The notes beneath the pieces are model-generated. The model did not search any database, had not been told where the DNA came from, and saw only the letters and a list, made by a program, of their open reading frames with translations. A stretch of DNA of 64,000 bases. Origin: Desulfofundulus thermosubterraneus DSM 16057. GTDB lineage: Bacteria > Bacillota > Desulfotomaculia > Desulfotomaculales > Desulfovirgulaceae. This document shows, piece by piece, positions 35,915 to 44,960 of the stretch. A program made the position numbers and the translations under genes. The DNA is taken from NCBI RefSeq assembly GCF_900142025.1, contig NZ_FQZM01000012.1, forward strand, positions 26,708 through 90,707, given 5' to 3'. The stretch's first letter is position 1, and the number at the start of each line of letters is the position of its first letter.

Positions 35915-37618
35915 TCACCTACTTGATAAAGCAAGCTGCTTCAACTCGTGCCAGACGGAATAAAACGATTCCTGCTTAAAACGGGGCAGTTCGTTGTGAA
36001 CAGAAATCTTCCCGTCCAGCCGGTTGAAGAGCCGCTTCACCTTTCGGGTCATCCCTTTTCCTTCCCCAGGTAAGGAATCAACCTTCCGGTTCAGCTTCTC
36101 TTTGATGACTCGAATTTTTTGCTTCAACTCGTTGGTAATGCGCTCTCTGAAGCCTATCGCCCGCCGGGCGATAGTTAAAGCGGCGGCGTGGTGGATAATT
36201 ACCCCGTACCGCTCCATGAATTTGTAATAACCAATGGTGGACGTGTGCACCGGCCAGACCGGTTTTATCCCCACCCCTTCTCTTGTGGCCTTGCGCGTGA
36301 CGGCCTCGATTATCTTCTTGAACGGAAAGTTGGCCGCCATGCGGTTGAATTTCCTGTCCGTGTCCAGCCGGTCCTTACCGAAGTCCAGGTCCTCTAATGC
36401 GATGGGCTTACCCAGAGCTTTTGCTATGTCCACCACCACTTTGGCCAGTACGCCAATTAAGTATGTGCGCCGGTATCCGCGGCTGTAAGCAAGTTCCGGC
36501 ATCTTGATGTACAGAAAACCGTTTGGGTGTACCGTCATCTGGAATTCCCCGGCAAATTTGTGCAGGGCCTTCGGGTATGGAACGGTGAATCCTTCCGGCC
36601 AGGCTTCGGGTTGGCCGAAATAATTGACGTTGGCCAAAGCTACACCGTCCGGGTTGGTATCCATGCCCAGGTAGCCCCGGTTGGAACTGGTCACCGGATC
36701 AGGTGCCGTTATGGTGAATGTAATGTGCACCCTGTACCGGCCGTCCCGACCTCTGATTAACTCAACATTATAGGGGGCACCGGAAAGAAGCAGTTCCCAC
36801 ACCCTGAGCCGGTGCTTTTCCGGCAGCCAGAGCTTTCCCGTTACCCGGGGAGCCCTCGTCATTACCGGTCTACCTTTGCTGTCTGTGCCTGTCTGCTCGG
36901 ACAGGTGGGAGACGGTTACGGACAAAGCAAATTCTCCGCTGCAGTAGCTTATTTTGATGTTCGGGTTGCCGCCCTTGGTTTCGTCTCCCCGGGTGTACAG
37001 CCGGTTCTGCCGGGCGTTTCGCCATTCTTCTTTTGTGGCTCTACCCCTGCAGACTCGCTTCCACAAAGAACGGCCGCCAAAAACTACTGTGGGTATGGTG
37101 CCGTTATTTTGATGGGTTTTCAGTTCATCCAGCTTATCACTCAGTTTTTTAACCCGCGCTTTGCGGCCGTGTACGATGCGTTCGGCTTTTTCGATTTTTA
37201 CCGGATTACCAGTTTTTATCGCTGTGGCCAGGTCTTTTTCCGCCCGGCTAAGCTTCTTCCTGGCCCGGGCCAGTTTCGTTCCGGTTTCTTCTATCTCCAA
37301 CGCCAGTAGCTCTCTCTGTGATTCAATAATGGCCCTTGCCTTTAATAGAGCATCGTCACAAAAACGGGAGTTTATGCCGAACAATCCCTGGCCTTCTTTT
37401 TTGAGTTCTTCACGGGAACGGCCTTCCAGCAACCGGTTGAAGACCCAGCGCTGGCATGAACAAAAAAGGCGCATCTCGGTAGCCAGGGGGTCTTCTTCCC
37501 CTCGGCCCCAACGTAGACTGCGCCGGGCAGGAAAACTTTCCGGGAACCATTCGCCGCATACGGTGTATTTTATGCTTTCATCCGGGTTAACCGTTTTCTT
37601 CTTTTTCGGCTTTTTCAT
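35915..37618 (-). CDS. tnpB: TnpB-like protein of an IS607-type element, altered RuvC-III
   Basis: A 567-aa TnpB-type RuvC protein, long for the family because of an N-terminal coiled region (about residues 85-165). RuvC-I Asp lies in GYLGMDTNPDGVALANV and RuvC-II Glu in PIALEDLDFGKDRL. At the third catalytic position the sequence is YGVIIHHAAALTIARRAIGF, where a canonical TnpB has Asp before the Ala-rich helix. The usual CxxC...CxxC zinc finger between RuvC-II and III is missing. ATG 37618 is used; TTG 37636 is possible. It lies right after a truncated serine-recombinase gene. DNA cleavage may be lost. Confidence 0.85.
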   Translation of the reverse strand: MKKPKKKKTVNPDESIKYTVCGEWFPESFPARRSLRWGRGEEDPLATEMRLFCSCQRWVFNRLLEGRSREELKKEGQGLFGINSRFCDDALLKARAIIESQRELLALEIEETGTKLARARKKLSRAEKDLATAIKTGNPVKIEKAERIVHGRKARVKKLSDKLDELKTHQNNGTIPTVVFGGRSLWKRVCRGRATKEEWRNARQNRLYTRGDETKGGNPNIKISYCSGEFALSVTVSHLSEQTGTDSKGRPVMTRAPRVTGKLWLPEKHRLRVWELLLSGAPYNVELIRGRDGRYRVHITFTITAPDPVTSSNRGYLGMDTNPDGVALANVNYFGQPEAWPEGFTVPYPKALHKFAGEFQMTVHPNGFLYIKMPELAYSRGYRRTYLIGVLAKVVVDIAKALGKPIALEDLDFGKDRLDTDRKFNRMAANFPFKKIIEAVTRKATREGVGIKPVWPVHTSTIGYYKFMERYGVIIHHAAALTIARRAIGFRERITNELKQKIRVIKEKLNRKVDSLPGEGKGMTRKVKRLFNRLDGKISVHNELPRFKQESFYSVWHELKQLALSSR

Positions 37619-37636
37619 CCGGCTCCACTCCCGCAA

Positions 37637-37911
37637 TCAGTTCCCGAAACCCTGCCTGACTTTTTTGCCGCCCCTGGCTCCGTATAACCGGGCCGAAAAG
37701 GACGTGACTATGGCCAGCAGGTCCCGGATCAGCTCAGTATGAGCGTCCTCCGGTTCTTTTTCCGCGATAACTATTATTTCCACGCCGCAGTATTTCAGGT
37801 GTCGCTCGATATATGAATATCCAAACCGGGCCAGCCGGTCGGGATATTCGATGATGAGCTTTTTATACTCGCCCCGCCCGGCCAGTTTGAGTACGTTCGT
37901 TAAACCGGTAC
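37637..37911 (-). pseudogene. IS607-family serine recombinase (tnpA) remnant
   Basis: The minus strand reads TGLTNVLKLAGRGEYKK, then LIIEYPDRLARFGYSYIERH, VEIIVIAEKEPEDAHTELI, RDLLAIVTSFSARLYGARGG and KKVRQGFGN to a TGA at 37637-37639. This is the C-terminal two thirds of the catalytic domain of an IS607 TnpA serine recombinase. The N-terminal MerR-like HTH and the catalytic Ser region are missing. It is 1 base from the truncated BrxL-like gene, so the truncation point and that gene's end coincide. Transposition by its own enzyme is no longer possible. Confidence 0.85.
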
Positions 37912-37912
37912 T

Positions 37913-39090
37913 TTAAGTAATAGAAGCACATCTTATTTCTGGCACGGCTTCCGAATACTCAGAATCCATAAGATGAAGTTGTTTTCTTATCGTTGCCCGC
38001 ATCAGGCGGGCCGGATTCAGGCAGTATGCCATGAACTCGTCAATCTTTATATCATTTATCGAAAGAGCATGGGGAAATAACAATTTTAAAAATCCAGTGG
38101 CCAGCCTTTTTATCGCCTCGGTATCCCTGGCATCTGCCCCCTTAGGCACCTCGAGCAGGTCGTCAACTACGGCACGGTAGCGAATTTCGCTCCGTAAAGC
38201 ATGTAATATCTCTGAAAAGTACTCCACATTTAGCCCCCACCCCTCCGCCTTCATATTTTCTCTCATCCGCGGAACATGCCAGCCTTTAATAAAGCCATGA
38301 AAACGGTCGATGAGGGCTGACTCGTGAAATATGGCCGGTAACTCCCGAAACATATTGGTATTTTCGTTCATGTTATCTTCACTAATATGCCCAGCAAGAC
38401 AAACCCGGCTTCACCCACTCCCCGGTAGTCCCCCACCCTATACTCGCCACTTTCAAGATATCCTTTAAGTGCCCCCCGCACTTCTTCTTCGTCAGGAAAG
38501 CTAATGCTCTGGATTTCATCCAGGGCAACATAGTCATAACGACTCACCAGACCGGTGCTGCGCCGGCTGAGGTCATAAAATAAACGCGCCCTGCTGATGC
38601 TCCCCCCGCTAACCAGCCACCCGTATTTACTGATCTGGGAAAAAAGGTAAGACTTTCCTGTTCCCTTTGGAGCCAGCTCAATAATATTTACTCTTTTCTC
38701 CACAAAAGGCAACAAACGGCTAAGCATGGTCAATTTCTCTTCATTACTTAAAAAACCAGCGGGGTTGTAGTCCACCGCCATCAAAAGGATATCAATCCAT
38801 TCCTCAAGGTTAAATTCTTTCCTTGCTTCCTGATAAAACTCCAGATCTACCCGGTAGGGTCGAAATGGTTTAAAATCAATCAAAAATACACGTCCTTCTT
38901 CTTGCCGCCCGAGGATTCTTTCCATTCGCCACTCAAGCTCAACAATACCCCAGGTTTCTGAAGATGCAAACAGAACATCCTTTTTTTCGCGTAACACATG
39001 ATCAGCAATCATGGCTTCGTATTTTCGTCCTGGAAACCCCAGATCGGGCAGACTGAAAAGGCCCTCTCCAGTCTTTACATCCATTTCCAC
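37913..39090 (-). pseudogene. BrxL-like Lon-type AAA protein, frameshifted and truncated
   Basis: Two frames encode consecutive parts of one BrxL-like protein. The first (38368-39090) has FNLEEWIDILLMAVDYNPAGF-type sequence, Walker A ELAPKGTGKSYLFSQISKYG, SRARLFYDLSRRSTGLVSRY and Walker B DYVALDEIQSISF, then shifts frame at about 38387. Adding one A restores VLLGNISED and joins MNENTNMFRELPAIFHESAL, IDRFHGFIKGWHVPRMREN in the second frame (37913-38371). The N-terminal domain is short and the C-terminal Lon protease domain is absent, ending at the IS607 remnant. BrxL belongs to BREX phage defence; no other brx gene is in the window. Confidence 0.75.
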
Positions 39091-39151
39091 CCTTAGTTTT
39101 GCTAAAAAGCGGACCCTTCTTCCTTCCTTCCTTACTCATTTCGTTTTTCAT

Positions 39152-39262
39152 CAGATCATTTTGCCCTGCATGAGGGGAAAACATCGCCCTGAACGGGCCA
39201 AACGGGGCCGGCAAAAGAACCCTTTTGCAGGTAATGGTCCTTTTACCGGGTTTTTGAGAGCA
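39152..39262 (+). pseudogene. Decayed partial duplicate of tupC
   Basis: About 85 bases (GATCATTTTGCCCTGCATGA through CTTTTGCAGGTAATGG) are nearly identical to tupC around its Walker A region (32193-32280). They then jump to CTTTTACCGGGTTTTTGAGAGC, matching the tupC 3' end near 32837. So it is a copy with a large internal deletion and at least one 1-base frameshift. It lies at the far side of the defence/IS island from intact tupC. That implies the island is bounded by, or arose with, a tupC duplication. Confidence 0.8.
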
Positions 39263-39326
39263 GCACGGCCGGTGAGCAAGCACCGGTAAGAAGGCCCACC
39301 GGCTCATAATCTTTTGATTAGCTTAA

Positions 39327-40136
39327 TCAAGAATGGTGCCCGTGATCGTGCACCGGTCCACCAGGTTGATCACCGGCTAATGCGGGGCCGGCGGCATCCA
39401 CACACTTTTCCAGAACCTCTCCGATGATCACGCGCAGCAGGTTGGGGTGCTTAAAAGTTTTCTTTCCGGCCCCGTAACCAACCCGGGAAACGGTCATGAG
39501 GGGCATTTCCCCAAAGTCGTTGCCCAGGGTGGCCGCCAGGGCGGCCCCCGTAGGCGTCACCAGTTCACCGTCAACGCCGGTCCCGTAGACCGGCACTTTC
39601 CTTTCAGATAGAATCTCCAGCGTAGCCGGGGCAGGCGACGGGATCAGCCCGTGCATGCAGCGAATAAGGCCCCTTCCCATGGACAGGGGGGAAATGATGA
39701 CCTTTTCCACGCCCAGCAGATGCAGCCCGAGCACGGTGCCCACCACGTCGATGGTGGCATCTACCGCACCCACTTCGTGAAAGTGAATGCGCTCGGGGGT
39801 TGTATCGTGCACCCCGGCTTCAGCCCGGGCCAGGCAGTGGAATACCGCTTTGCTTTTTTCTTTCACCTCTTCGGGCAGGGAGCTTTGGGCAATTATTTCC
39901 TCAATATCCTTCAAATGCCTGTCCGGCTGGCCGTGGGCGTCCACGTCTACAAAGAAGTTAATAGCCGAAATCCCATTGCGCTTCACTTTTTCCAGGCGCA
40001 ACCGGTAACCTTCCACCGGCAGCTTTTTTAATTCCCCGGCCAGTTGTTCGAAATCCACCCCCGCGCCAATCAAGGCGCCGAGGCACATGTCACCACTAAT
40101 GCCGGAAAAACAATCAAAGTACGCTACTCTCATCAT
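39327..40136 (-). CDS. larC: LarC1-type nickel-insertion protein, single domain (first copy)
   Basis: A 269-aa protein equal to the N-terminal LarC1 domain of the nickel-pincer cofactor enzyme LarC. It has the start AYFDCFSGISGDMCLGALIG, the metal/active-site motif RIHFHEVGAVDATIDVVGT, SPLSMGRGLIRCMHG and VTPTGAALAATLG, and ends with a short His tail (VHDHGHHS). The LarC2 domain is missing and no frame after the stop supplies it. The ATG overlaps the larB stop as ATGA. It is the last gene of the AOR/tungsten gene train. In known LarC, both domains act together with CTP to insert nickel. Confidence 0.9.
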   Translation of the reverse strand: MMRVAYFDCFSGISGDMCLGALIGAGVDFEQLAGELKKLPVEGYRLRLEKVKRNGISAINFFVDVDAHGQPDRHLKDIEEIIAQSSLPEEVKEKSKAVFHCLARAEAGVHDTTPERIHFHEVGAVDATIDVVGTVLGLHLLGVEKVIISPLSMGRGLIRCMHGLIPSPAPATLEILSERKVPVYGTGVDGELVTPTGAALAATLGNDFGEMPLMTVSRVGYGAGKKTFKHPNLLRVIIGEVLEKCVDAAGPALAGDQPGGPVHDHGHHS

Positions 40137-40894
40137 TCCGGCCCCACAATCATGCGGGTGATGGCGCTGGCCAGGGCGGCGGCACCAAAACCGTTATCGA
40201 TATTGACCACACCAATGCCGGAAGCACAGCTGTTCAGCATGGTGAGAAGGGCGGCCAGGCCGTGAAAATTGGCCCCGTAACCGACGCTGGTGGGCACGGC
40301 GATAACCGGCTGCTCCGCCAGCCCGGCCACCACGCTGGCCAGGGCCCCCTCCATTCCCGCGACTACAATAATCACATGCGCCCACTGAATCAGGTCCAGC
40401 TTGTCCAGTAAACGATGGATGCCGGCCACTCCCACATCGTAACACCGGCGCACATGGTTGCCCATCACTTCGGCAGTCACAACCGCTTCCTCGGCCACCG
40501 GCAGATCGGCGGTCCCCGCCGACATCACCAGCACATTGCCTTTTGGCTGGGGGCGCTCCCCGCGGTACACCACAATAGTGCGCGCCAGTTCCGAATAAAC
40601 AGCGTCACTGAAAACGGCCCGTACCGCTTCGTATACCTCCCGGGCGGCCCGGGTAGCCAGAACGGTCCGGTTGTTCCCGCAAAGCCTTTGCACAATCTCC
40701 ACTACTTGATCCGTGGTTTTGCCCTGGCAGAAAACCACTTCCGGGAAACCCTTGCGCAGGGCCCGGTGGTGATCCACCTTGGCAAACCCCAGGTCTTCGT
40801 AGGGCAGGGTCTTGAGCCTGTCTAAAGCCGCATCCACTTCCAGGCGGCCGTGGCGCACATCTTCCAGCAACACACGCAGTTCATCCTTAGTCAT
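40133..40894 (-). CDS. larB: Nickel-pincer cofactor carboxylase LarB (first copy)
   Basis: A 253-aa AIR-carboxylase-like protein. Its N-terminal helical part (LLEDVRHGRLEVDAALDRLK) and core motifs VDHHRALRKGFPEVVFCQGK, NVLVMSAGTADLPVAEEA, CYDVGVAGIHRLLDK, VVAGMEGALASVVAGL and AVPTSVGYGANFHGLAALL are those of LarB, which carboxylates nicotinic acid adenine dinucleotide in pincer synthesis. ATG 40894 has AGGGAGAAGGGA upstream. It is coupled to larC1. A second copy, very similar, is at 61515-62279. Confidence 0.94.
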   Translation of the reverse strand: MTKDELRVLLEDVRHGRLEVDAALDRLKTLPYEDLGFAKVDHHRALRKGFPEVVFCQGKTTDQVVEIVQRLCGNNRTVLATRAAREVYEAVRAVFSDAVYSELARTIVVYRGERPQPKGNVLVMSAGTADLPVAEEAVVTAEVMGNHVRRCYDVGVAGIHRLLDKLDLIQWAHVIIVVAGMEGALASVVAGLAEQPVIAVPTSVGYGANFHGLAALLTMLNSCASGIGVVNIDNGFGAAALASAITRMIVGPE

Positions 40895-40995
40895 TGGTCC
40901 CTTCTCCCTGAAAACCGGTGGGATGCGGTGCTGTCCGGAGCTCACTTCAATGCCCCGCCTAAGATGTGCGCCGCATCCCTGTCACCACGGTTTTA

Positions 40996-42942
40996 CTAAA
41001 TGTTATGTTCCCACACGACCTTGCCGCAGTCCCGCAAATCGTACCCGCCCAGAGCTTCTACCTCTTTGCGGAAGTCTGGCTGGCTCATTACGGTCAACAA
41101 ACGCTGGATGTAAGGTGTATCCCAGTATTCCCGGGGGATGCAGAGGTCGTAGCGCTCCTCGGCCAGGGGGATAAAGTCGAGCCCCAGGGCCTGGGCGGCG
41201 GCCCGGATGCCCAACCCCGCGTCCACCCCGCCGGCCACGGCCGCCGCCACGGCCATGTGGGTGTATTCCTCCCGCTCGTAACCGTTTATTTGGGCCGGGC
41301 TGATCCCCAGCTGTTTCAAGTGGTAATCCAGCAAAACCCGGGTGCCCGCCCCCCGCTGCCGGTTCACAAAGGTGACATCGGGGCGGGCCAGGTCCTCCAA
41401 CCCCCTGATTCCTTTGGGATTGCCTTTGGCCACAATCAGCCCCTGTTCCCGGTAGACCAGGTTGACCAGCACTGCTCCCCTGTCCGGCAGCAAGCGCCGG
41501 ATATAGGAAACATTGTACTCACCCGTTTCCTCATCTAAAAGATGCGTGCCGGCACAGTGGGCCTCTCCCCTTTTCAAGGCATTCAAACCAGCCAGGCTTC
41601 CCACATGGGCGCTGGACAGGCTGGCCTGGGGGTAAAGGCGCCGCAGGTGATTGGCCAGGACGTCCAGGGCGATATCGTGGCTGCCGATGATCACAGTGGT
41701 TTCCTCGATCTCTTCCATGGGACGCAGGAGTTCAACCGTCACCGCCCGGCCCGCACCGAAACCTTCGGAAAGACGGGGTATGCGCACAATGCCGTCGGCC
41801 CGGATCAGAGACATAATAATGCCCGCTCCCCGGGATATGGGGGTGGCAATGATCTTTTCCCCCACCTGTCCCAGTTTAACCCGCACAAACTCCTCCACGC
41901 CCAGGGAAGAGACCAGCTTGCGGGAAACGGTGGCTTCAATTTTCCGGCGGGCCGGCGGGATGGAACCAAGCTTTTTGTATATGATTGGTTTTACAAACAA
42001 ATCCGCACACAGGTAGGCCGATACGGGGTAACCGGGCACCCCGATCACCGGCCGCCCGCCCACTTCCCCCAGGATCACCGGCTTCCCCGGTTTTGTGGCC
42101 ACACCGTGCACCAGCACCCGGCCCACACTTCTGATAACTTCCGCCGTGTAATCCTCACTGCCGGCCGAAGAGCCAGCATTGATCAGCACTACATCCGAGT
42201 CCTGCAGGGCTTCCAGCAGGGATTGGCGCAGGGCTTCAAAATCATCGGCGGTGATCTTTTTGCGGACCGGCACTCCCCCCCACTCGTTCACCAGTCCTGC
42301 CAGCACCCGACTGTTGTAGTCGATAATATCCCCGGGCCTCAGCTTCTGCCCGGGTTCCACCAGTTCGGTGCCGGTGGGCAAAATGGCCACCCGGGGCCGG
42401 GGGTGTACGTAAATTTCCGTTACCCCTCCGGCGAGGAGCCCCCCGATGTCCATGGGACGCACCCGGTGATTGGCGGGAACGATCATCTCCGTAGCGACTA
42501 TATCTTCTCCAATGGGCCGCACGTGCTGCCAGGGATAAACCGGCTGAGTGATCTCCAGGACTTCGGAGGATATAAAATGCACGTCCTCCACCATGATCAC
42601 CGCATCGCAACCTTCGGGGAGGGGATCACCCGTATCGACCATGATGGCCTCACTGCCCACAGCCAGCCGTTTGGGAGCAGTTTCGGAAGCACCAAAGGTA
42701 AGGGCAGCCTTGACCGCATAGCCGTCCATGGCCGCCGCGTGGTAGTGGGGCGAAGACACCCGTGCATAAACGGGAGCCGCTGTTACCCGGCCCCGGGCTT
42801 CCTCCACCGCCACAACCTCGGGCGGTCCGGGATTGAGCGCCCCTTTTTGCTCAAGGTAAGCCATGTATTCTTCCAGGGCTTCTTCCCAGGGCCGGTCGTC
42901 CAGATAAACGTCCCGTTTGCCCGTGACCTTAGACAACGCCAT
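40996..42942 (-). CDS. MoeA fused to a C-terminal periplasmic-binding-like domain
   Basis: A 648-aa fusion. The first 400 residues are MoeA, the Mo/W-insertase of molybdopterin (AAMDGYAVKA, VDTGDPLPEGCDAVIMVED, LPTGTELVEPGQKLRPGDI, SAGSEDYTAEVI, GEVGGRPVIGVPGYPVSAYL). The last 220 are a binding-protein-like domain (VIIGSHDIALDVLANHL, NRQRGAGTRVLLDYHL, AVAGGVDAGLGIRAAA). Such fusions occur in Firmicutes Mo/W loci. ATG 42942 is used; GTG 42945 or TTG 42936 are possible. It directly follows the second moeA gene. Confidence 0.9.
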   Translation of the reverse strand: MALSKVTGKRDVYLDDRPWEEALEEYMAYLEQKGALNPGPPEVVAVEEARGRVTAAPVYARVSSPHYHAAAMDGYAVKAALTFGASETAPKRLAVGSEAIMVDTGDPLPEGCDAVIMVEDVHFISSEVLEITQPVYPWQHVRPIGEDIVATEMIVPANHRVRPMDIGGLLAGGVTEIYVHPRPRVAILPTGTELVEPGQKLRPGDIIDYNSRVLAGLVNEWGGVPVRKKITADDFEALRQSLLEALQDSDVVLINAGSSAGSEDYTAEVIRSVGRVLVHGVATKPGKPVILGEVGGRPVIGVPGYPVSAYLCADLFVKPIIYKKLGSIPPARRKIEATVSRKLVSSLGVEEFVRVKLGQVGEKIIATPISRGAGIIMSLIRADGIVRIPRLSEGFGAGRAVTVELLRPMEEIEETTVIIGSHDIALDVLANHLRRLYPQASLSSAHVGSLAGLNALKRGEAHCAGTHLLDEETGEYNVSYIRRLLPDRGAVLVNLVYREQGLIVAKGNPKGIRGLEDLARPDVTFVNRQRGAGTRVLLDYHLKQLGISPAQINGYEREEYTHMAVAAAVAGGVDAGLGIRAAAQALGLDFIPLAEERYDLCIPREYWDTPYIQRLLTVMSQPDFRKEVEALGGYDLRDCGKVVWEHNI

Positions 42943-42948
42943 CACTCC

Positions 42949-44181
42949 TCAAAAAAGTTTGACCTCCACCCATTCGCCCGTTTCCACACCTTCTTTGCCC
43001 GCCGGGATGCGGGCCAGCCCGTCGGCACGAACCATAGTAGTAATCAGGCCCGATTTGCCCAGCACGGGCTCCGCGTGAAGCTCCCCGTCCTGCAAACGCA
43101 GTTTCACCCGTACGAAATCCTCTCGCCCGGCGGCGGAACGCAAATTGCGGGTTATCCGCGCCCTCAAGGGGAATTCCCGGAAGCTTTCCTGGGGGTAACT
43201 GTAAGATCTAATCAAAGGGGCCACCAGCAGCTCAAAGACCACCAGGGCCGAGGCGGGATGCCCGGGCAGCCCGAAGACCGGTTTGCCGTTTACCACCGCC
43301 CCCACGGAGGGCTTGCCGGGTTTCAGGGAAACTCCGTGAAATAAAACCCCCGGCCGCCCCAGGGAATCAATCACCCGGGCCGCCACGTCCCGGGTGCCCA
43401 CCGAGCTACCCCCGGAGAGCAGCACCATATCGTTTTCAGAAAGGGCCCGGGCCAGCCGTTCCTGCAGCTGGTGAAAGTCGTCCCGGACAATGCCGTACAG
43501 GCGGGGCTCGCCGCTACAGGCGGCCACCGCGCCGTAAAGGGTATAAGAGTTGATGTCCCGCACCTGGCCCGGGGCCGGCTTTTCTTCCGGGGAGACCACT
43601 TCATCGCCTGTGGAGATGATACCCACCCTTAAGGGGCGTCTTACCTCCACCGCGACAACCCCGGCCGCGGCCAGTATTCCCAGGTCCTGCGGCCGCAAGC
43701 AGTGCCCCGCCGGCAATACCACGCTCCCCGCCGGGACATCCTCGCCCCGGCGGACGACGTTTTCCCCGGGGGCCACGGGCCTGGTAACGCCAATGGTCTT
43801 ATCATCCAGTTCCTCGGTATGCTCTACCATGACCACCGCGTCGGCACCGGAGGGCAGCATGCCGCCCGTGGCAATGCGCCAGGCCTGGCCCGGCTTCAAC
43901 TCCCCTTCCGGCGCCACACCCATCAGGACTTCCCCGGTCACCTCCAGGTAGGCGGGCAGGCCCTCGGAGGCTCCAAAGGTATCCCTTGCCCGCACGGCAA
44001 AACCATCCATGGTGGAGCGGTCAAACCCGGGCACATTGTCAACGGCCACTACATCATGCAAAAGACAACGGTTGAGGGCGGACAACAACGAAACTTTCTC
44101 CCCATCCCGGGGAAAGGTTACATGATTTAAAATTGTTTCCCGCGCCTCTTTAATGGTAACTGCCTGAAATAATTCCTTCAT
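42949..44181 (-). CDS. moeA: Molybdopterin molybdenumtransferase MoeA
   Basis: A 410-aa MoeA, which inserts molybdate or tungstate into adenylylated molybdopterin. Motifs are FDRSTMDGFAVRARDTFG, ATGGMLPSGADAVVMVEHTE, GIISTGDEVVSPEEKPAPGQ, DINSYTLYGAVAA, LLSGGSSVGTRDVAARVI and GKPVFGLPGHPASALVVFEL. I chose ATG 44181, behind AAGGAGAG. The order tupB-moeA-moeA/PBP in one direction suggests dedicated tungstate import and insertion for the AORs encoded upstream. Confidence 0.93.
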   Translation of the reverse strand: MKELFQAVTIKEARETILNHVTFPRDGEKVSLLSALNRCLLHDVVAVDNVPGFDRSTMDGFAVRARDTFGASEGLPAYLEVTGEVLMGVAPEGELKPGQAWRIATGGMLPSGADAVVMVEHTEELDDKTIGVTRPVAPGENVVRRGEDVPAGSVVLPAGHCLRPQDLGILAAAGVVAVEVRRPLRVGIISTGDEVVSPEEKPAPGQVRDINSYTLYGAVAACSGEPRLYGIVRDDFHQLQERLARALSENDMVLLSGGSSVGTRDVAARVIDSLGRPGVLFHGVSLKPGKPSVGAVVNGKPVFGLPGHPASALVVFELLVAPLIRSYSYPQESFREFPLRARITRNLRSAAGREDFVRVKLRLQDGELHAEPVLGKSGLITTMVRADGLARIPAGKEGVETGEWVEVKLF

Positions 44182-44255
44182 CCATTTTTCTCTCCTTAAA
44201 TATGGCAACGCTGTCAGGGCGGCGGTCGCCCCCGTCGCCCTCATCACTGCGATCT

Positions 44256-44954
44256 TTAAACATGGCTGCCGCGCTGCTGGGCCATGGTTAAAAAGGCGGT
44301 AATGCCGTAGGCCAGGAGCAGCAAAATGATGCTCAAGGCGGTGGCCAGCTCATACTTGCCCTGGCCCACTGCCAGTACCGTGGCCGTCGTAAGCACCCGG
44401 GTGCTTCCGGCAATGTTGCCGCCGACCATCATGGAGGCGCCCACCTCGGAAATTACGCCGCCAAACCCGGCCATAACCGCGGCCAGCAGGCCCAACCGGG
44501 CCTCCCGCACCAGAAGCCGCAGCATCTGTAGCCGGGAAGCCCCCAGGGCCAGGATCTGCAAGGGAATCCTGGGGTTAAGGGATTGCATGGCAGCCACGGT
44601 AAAGCCGGCCACAATAGGGGAAGCAATAATGGCCTGGGCTACCACCATGGCCGCAGGGGTGTAAAGGAGGTCGAGGAAACCCAGGGGCCCGTACCGGGTA
44701 AAGGTAAGCCAGACCGCCAGTCCCACCACCACCGGCGGCAGGCCCATGCCAAAGTTAACCACACTTACCAGAAAACGGCGTCCAGGAAAATTGGTAAGGG
44801 CTAACAGTGTACCGAAAGGAACGCCAATTAAAACACTGATCAGCGTGGCGAAACCCGAGATCTTTAAAGTGCGTAAGGTAATCTCCAGCACCTCGGGATC
44901 GCCTGTCGCCAGCAAACGAACTGCCTCTACAAAACCCTGCCAGAAGATTTCCAA
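44256..44954 (-). CDS. tupB: Tungstate ABC transporter permease
   Basis: A 232-aa ABC permease of the TupB/WtpB type with about five or six membrane helices. The cytoplasmic coupling (EAA) loop reads LGASRLQMLRLLVREARLG. Helix-flanking segments such as GLPPVVVGLAVWLTFTRYGPLG and GGVISEVGASMMVGGNIAGSTR are typical of tungstate permeases. Its binding protein and ATPase (tupA, tupC) lie 11 kb away, across the accessory island and on the other strand. It begins 6 bases after the stop of aor1, in the same direction. Confidence 0.92.
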   Translation of the reverse strand: MEIFWQGFVEAVRLLATGDPEVLEITLRTLKISGFATLISVLIGVPFGTLLALTNFPGRRFLVSVVNFGMGLPPVVVGLAVWLTFTRYGPLGFLDLLYTPAAMVVAQAIIASPIVAGFTVAAMQSLNPRIPLQILALGASRLQMLRLLVREARLGLLAAVMAGFGGVISEVGASMMVGGNIAGSTRVLTTATVLAVGQGKYELATALSIILLLLAYGITAFLTMAQQRGSHV

Positions 44955-44960
44955 ACTCCT

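Noticed and set aside
41542..43344. Long plus-strand frame of 600 codons
   Set aside because: It is antisense to the two moeA genes, whose domains are unmistakable. No recognisable protein features.
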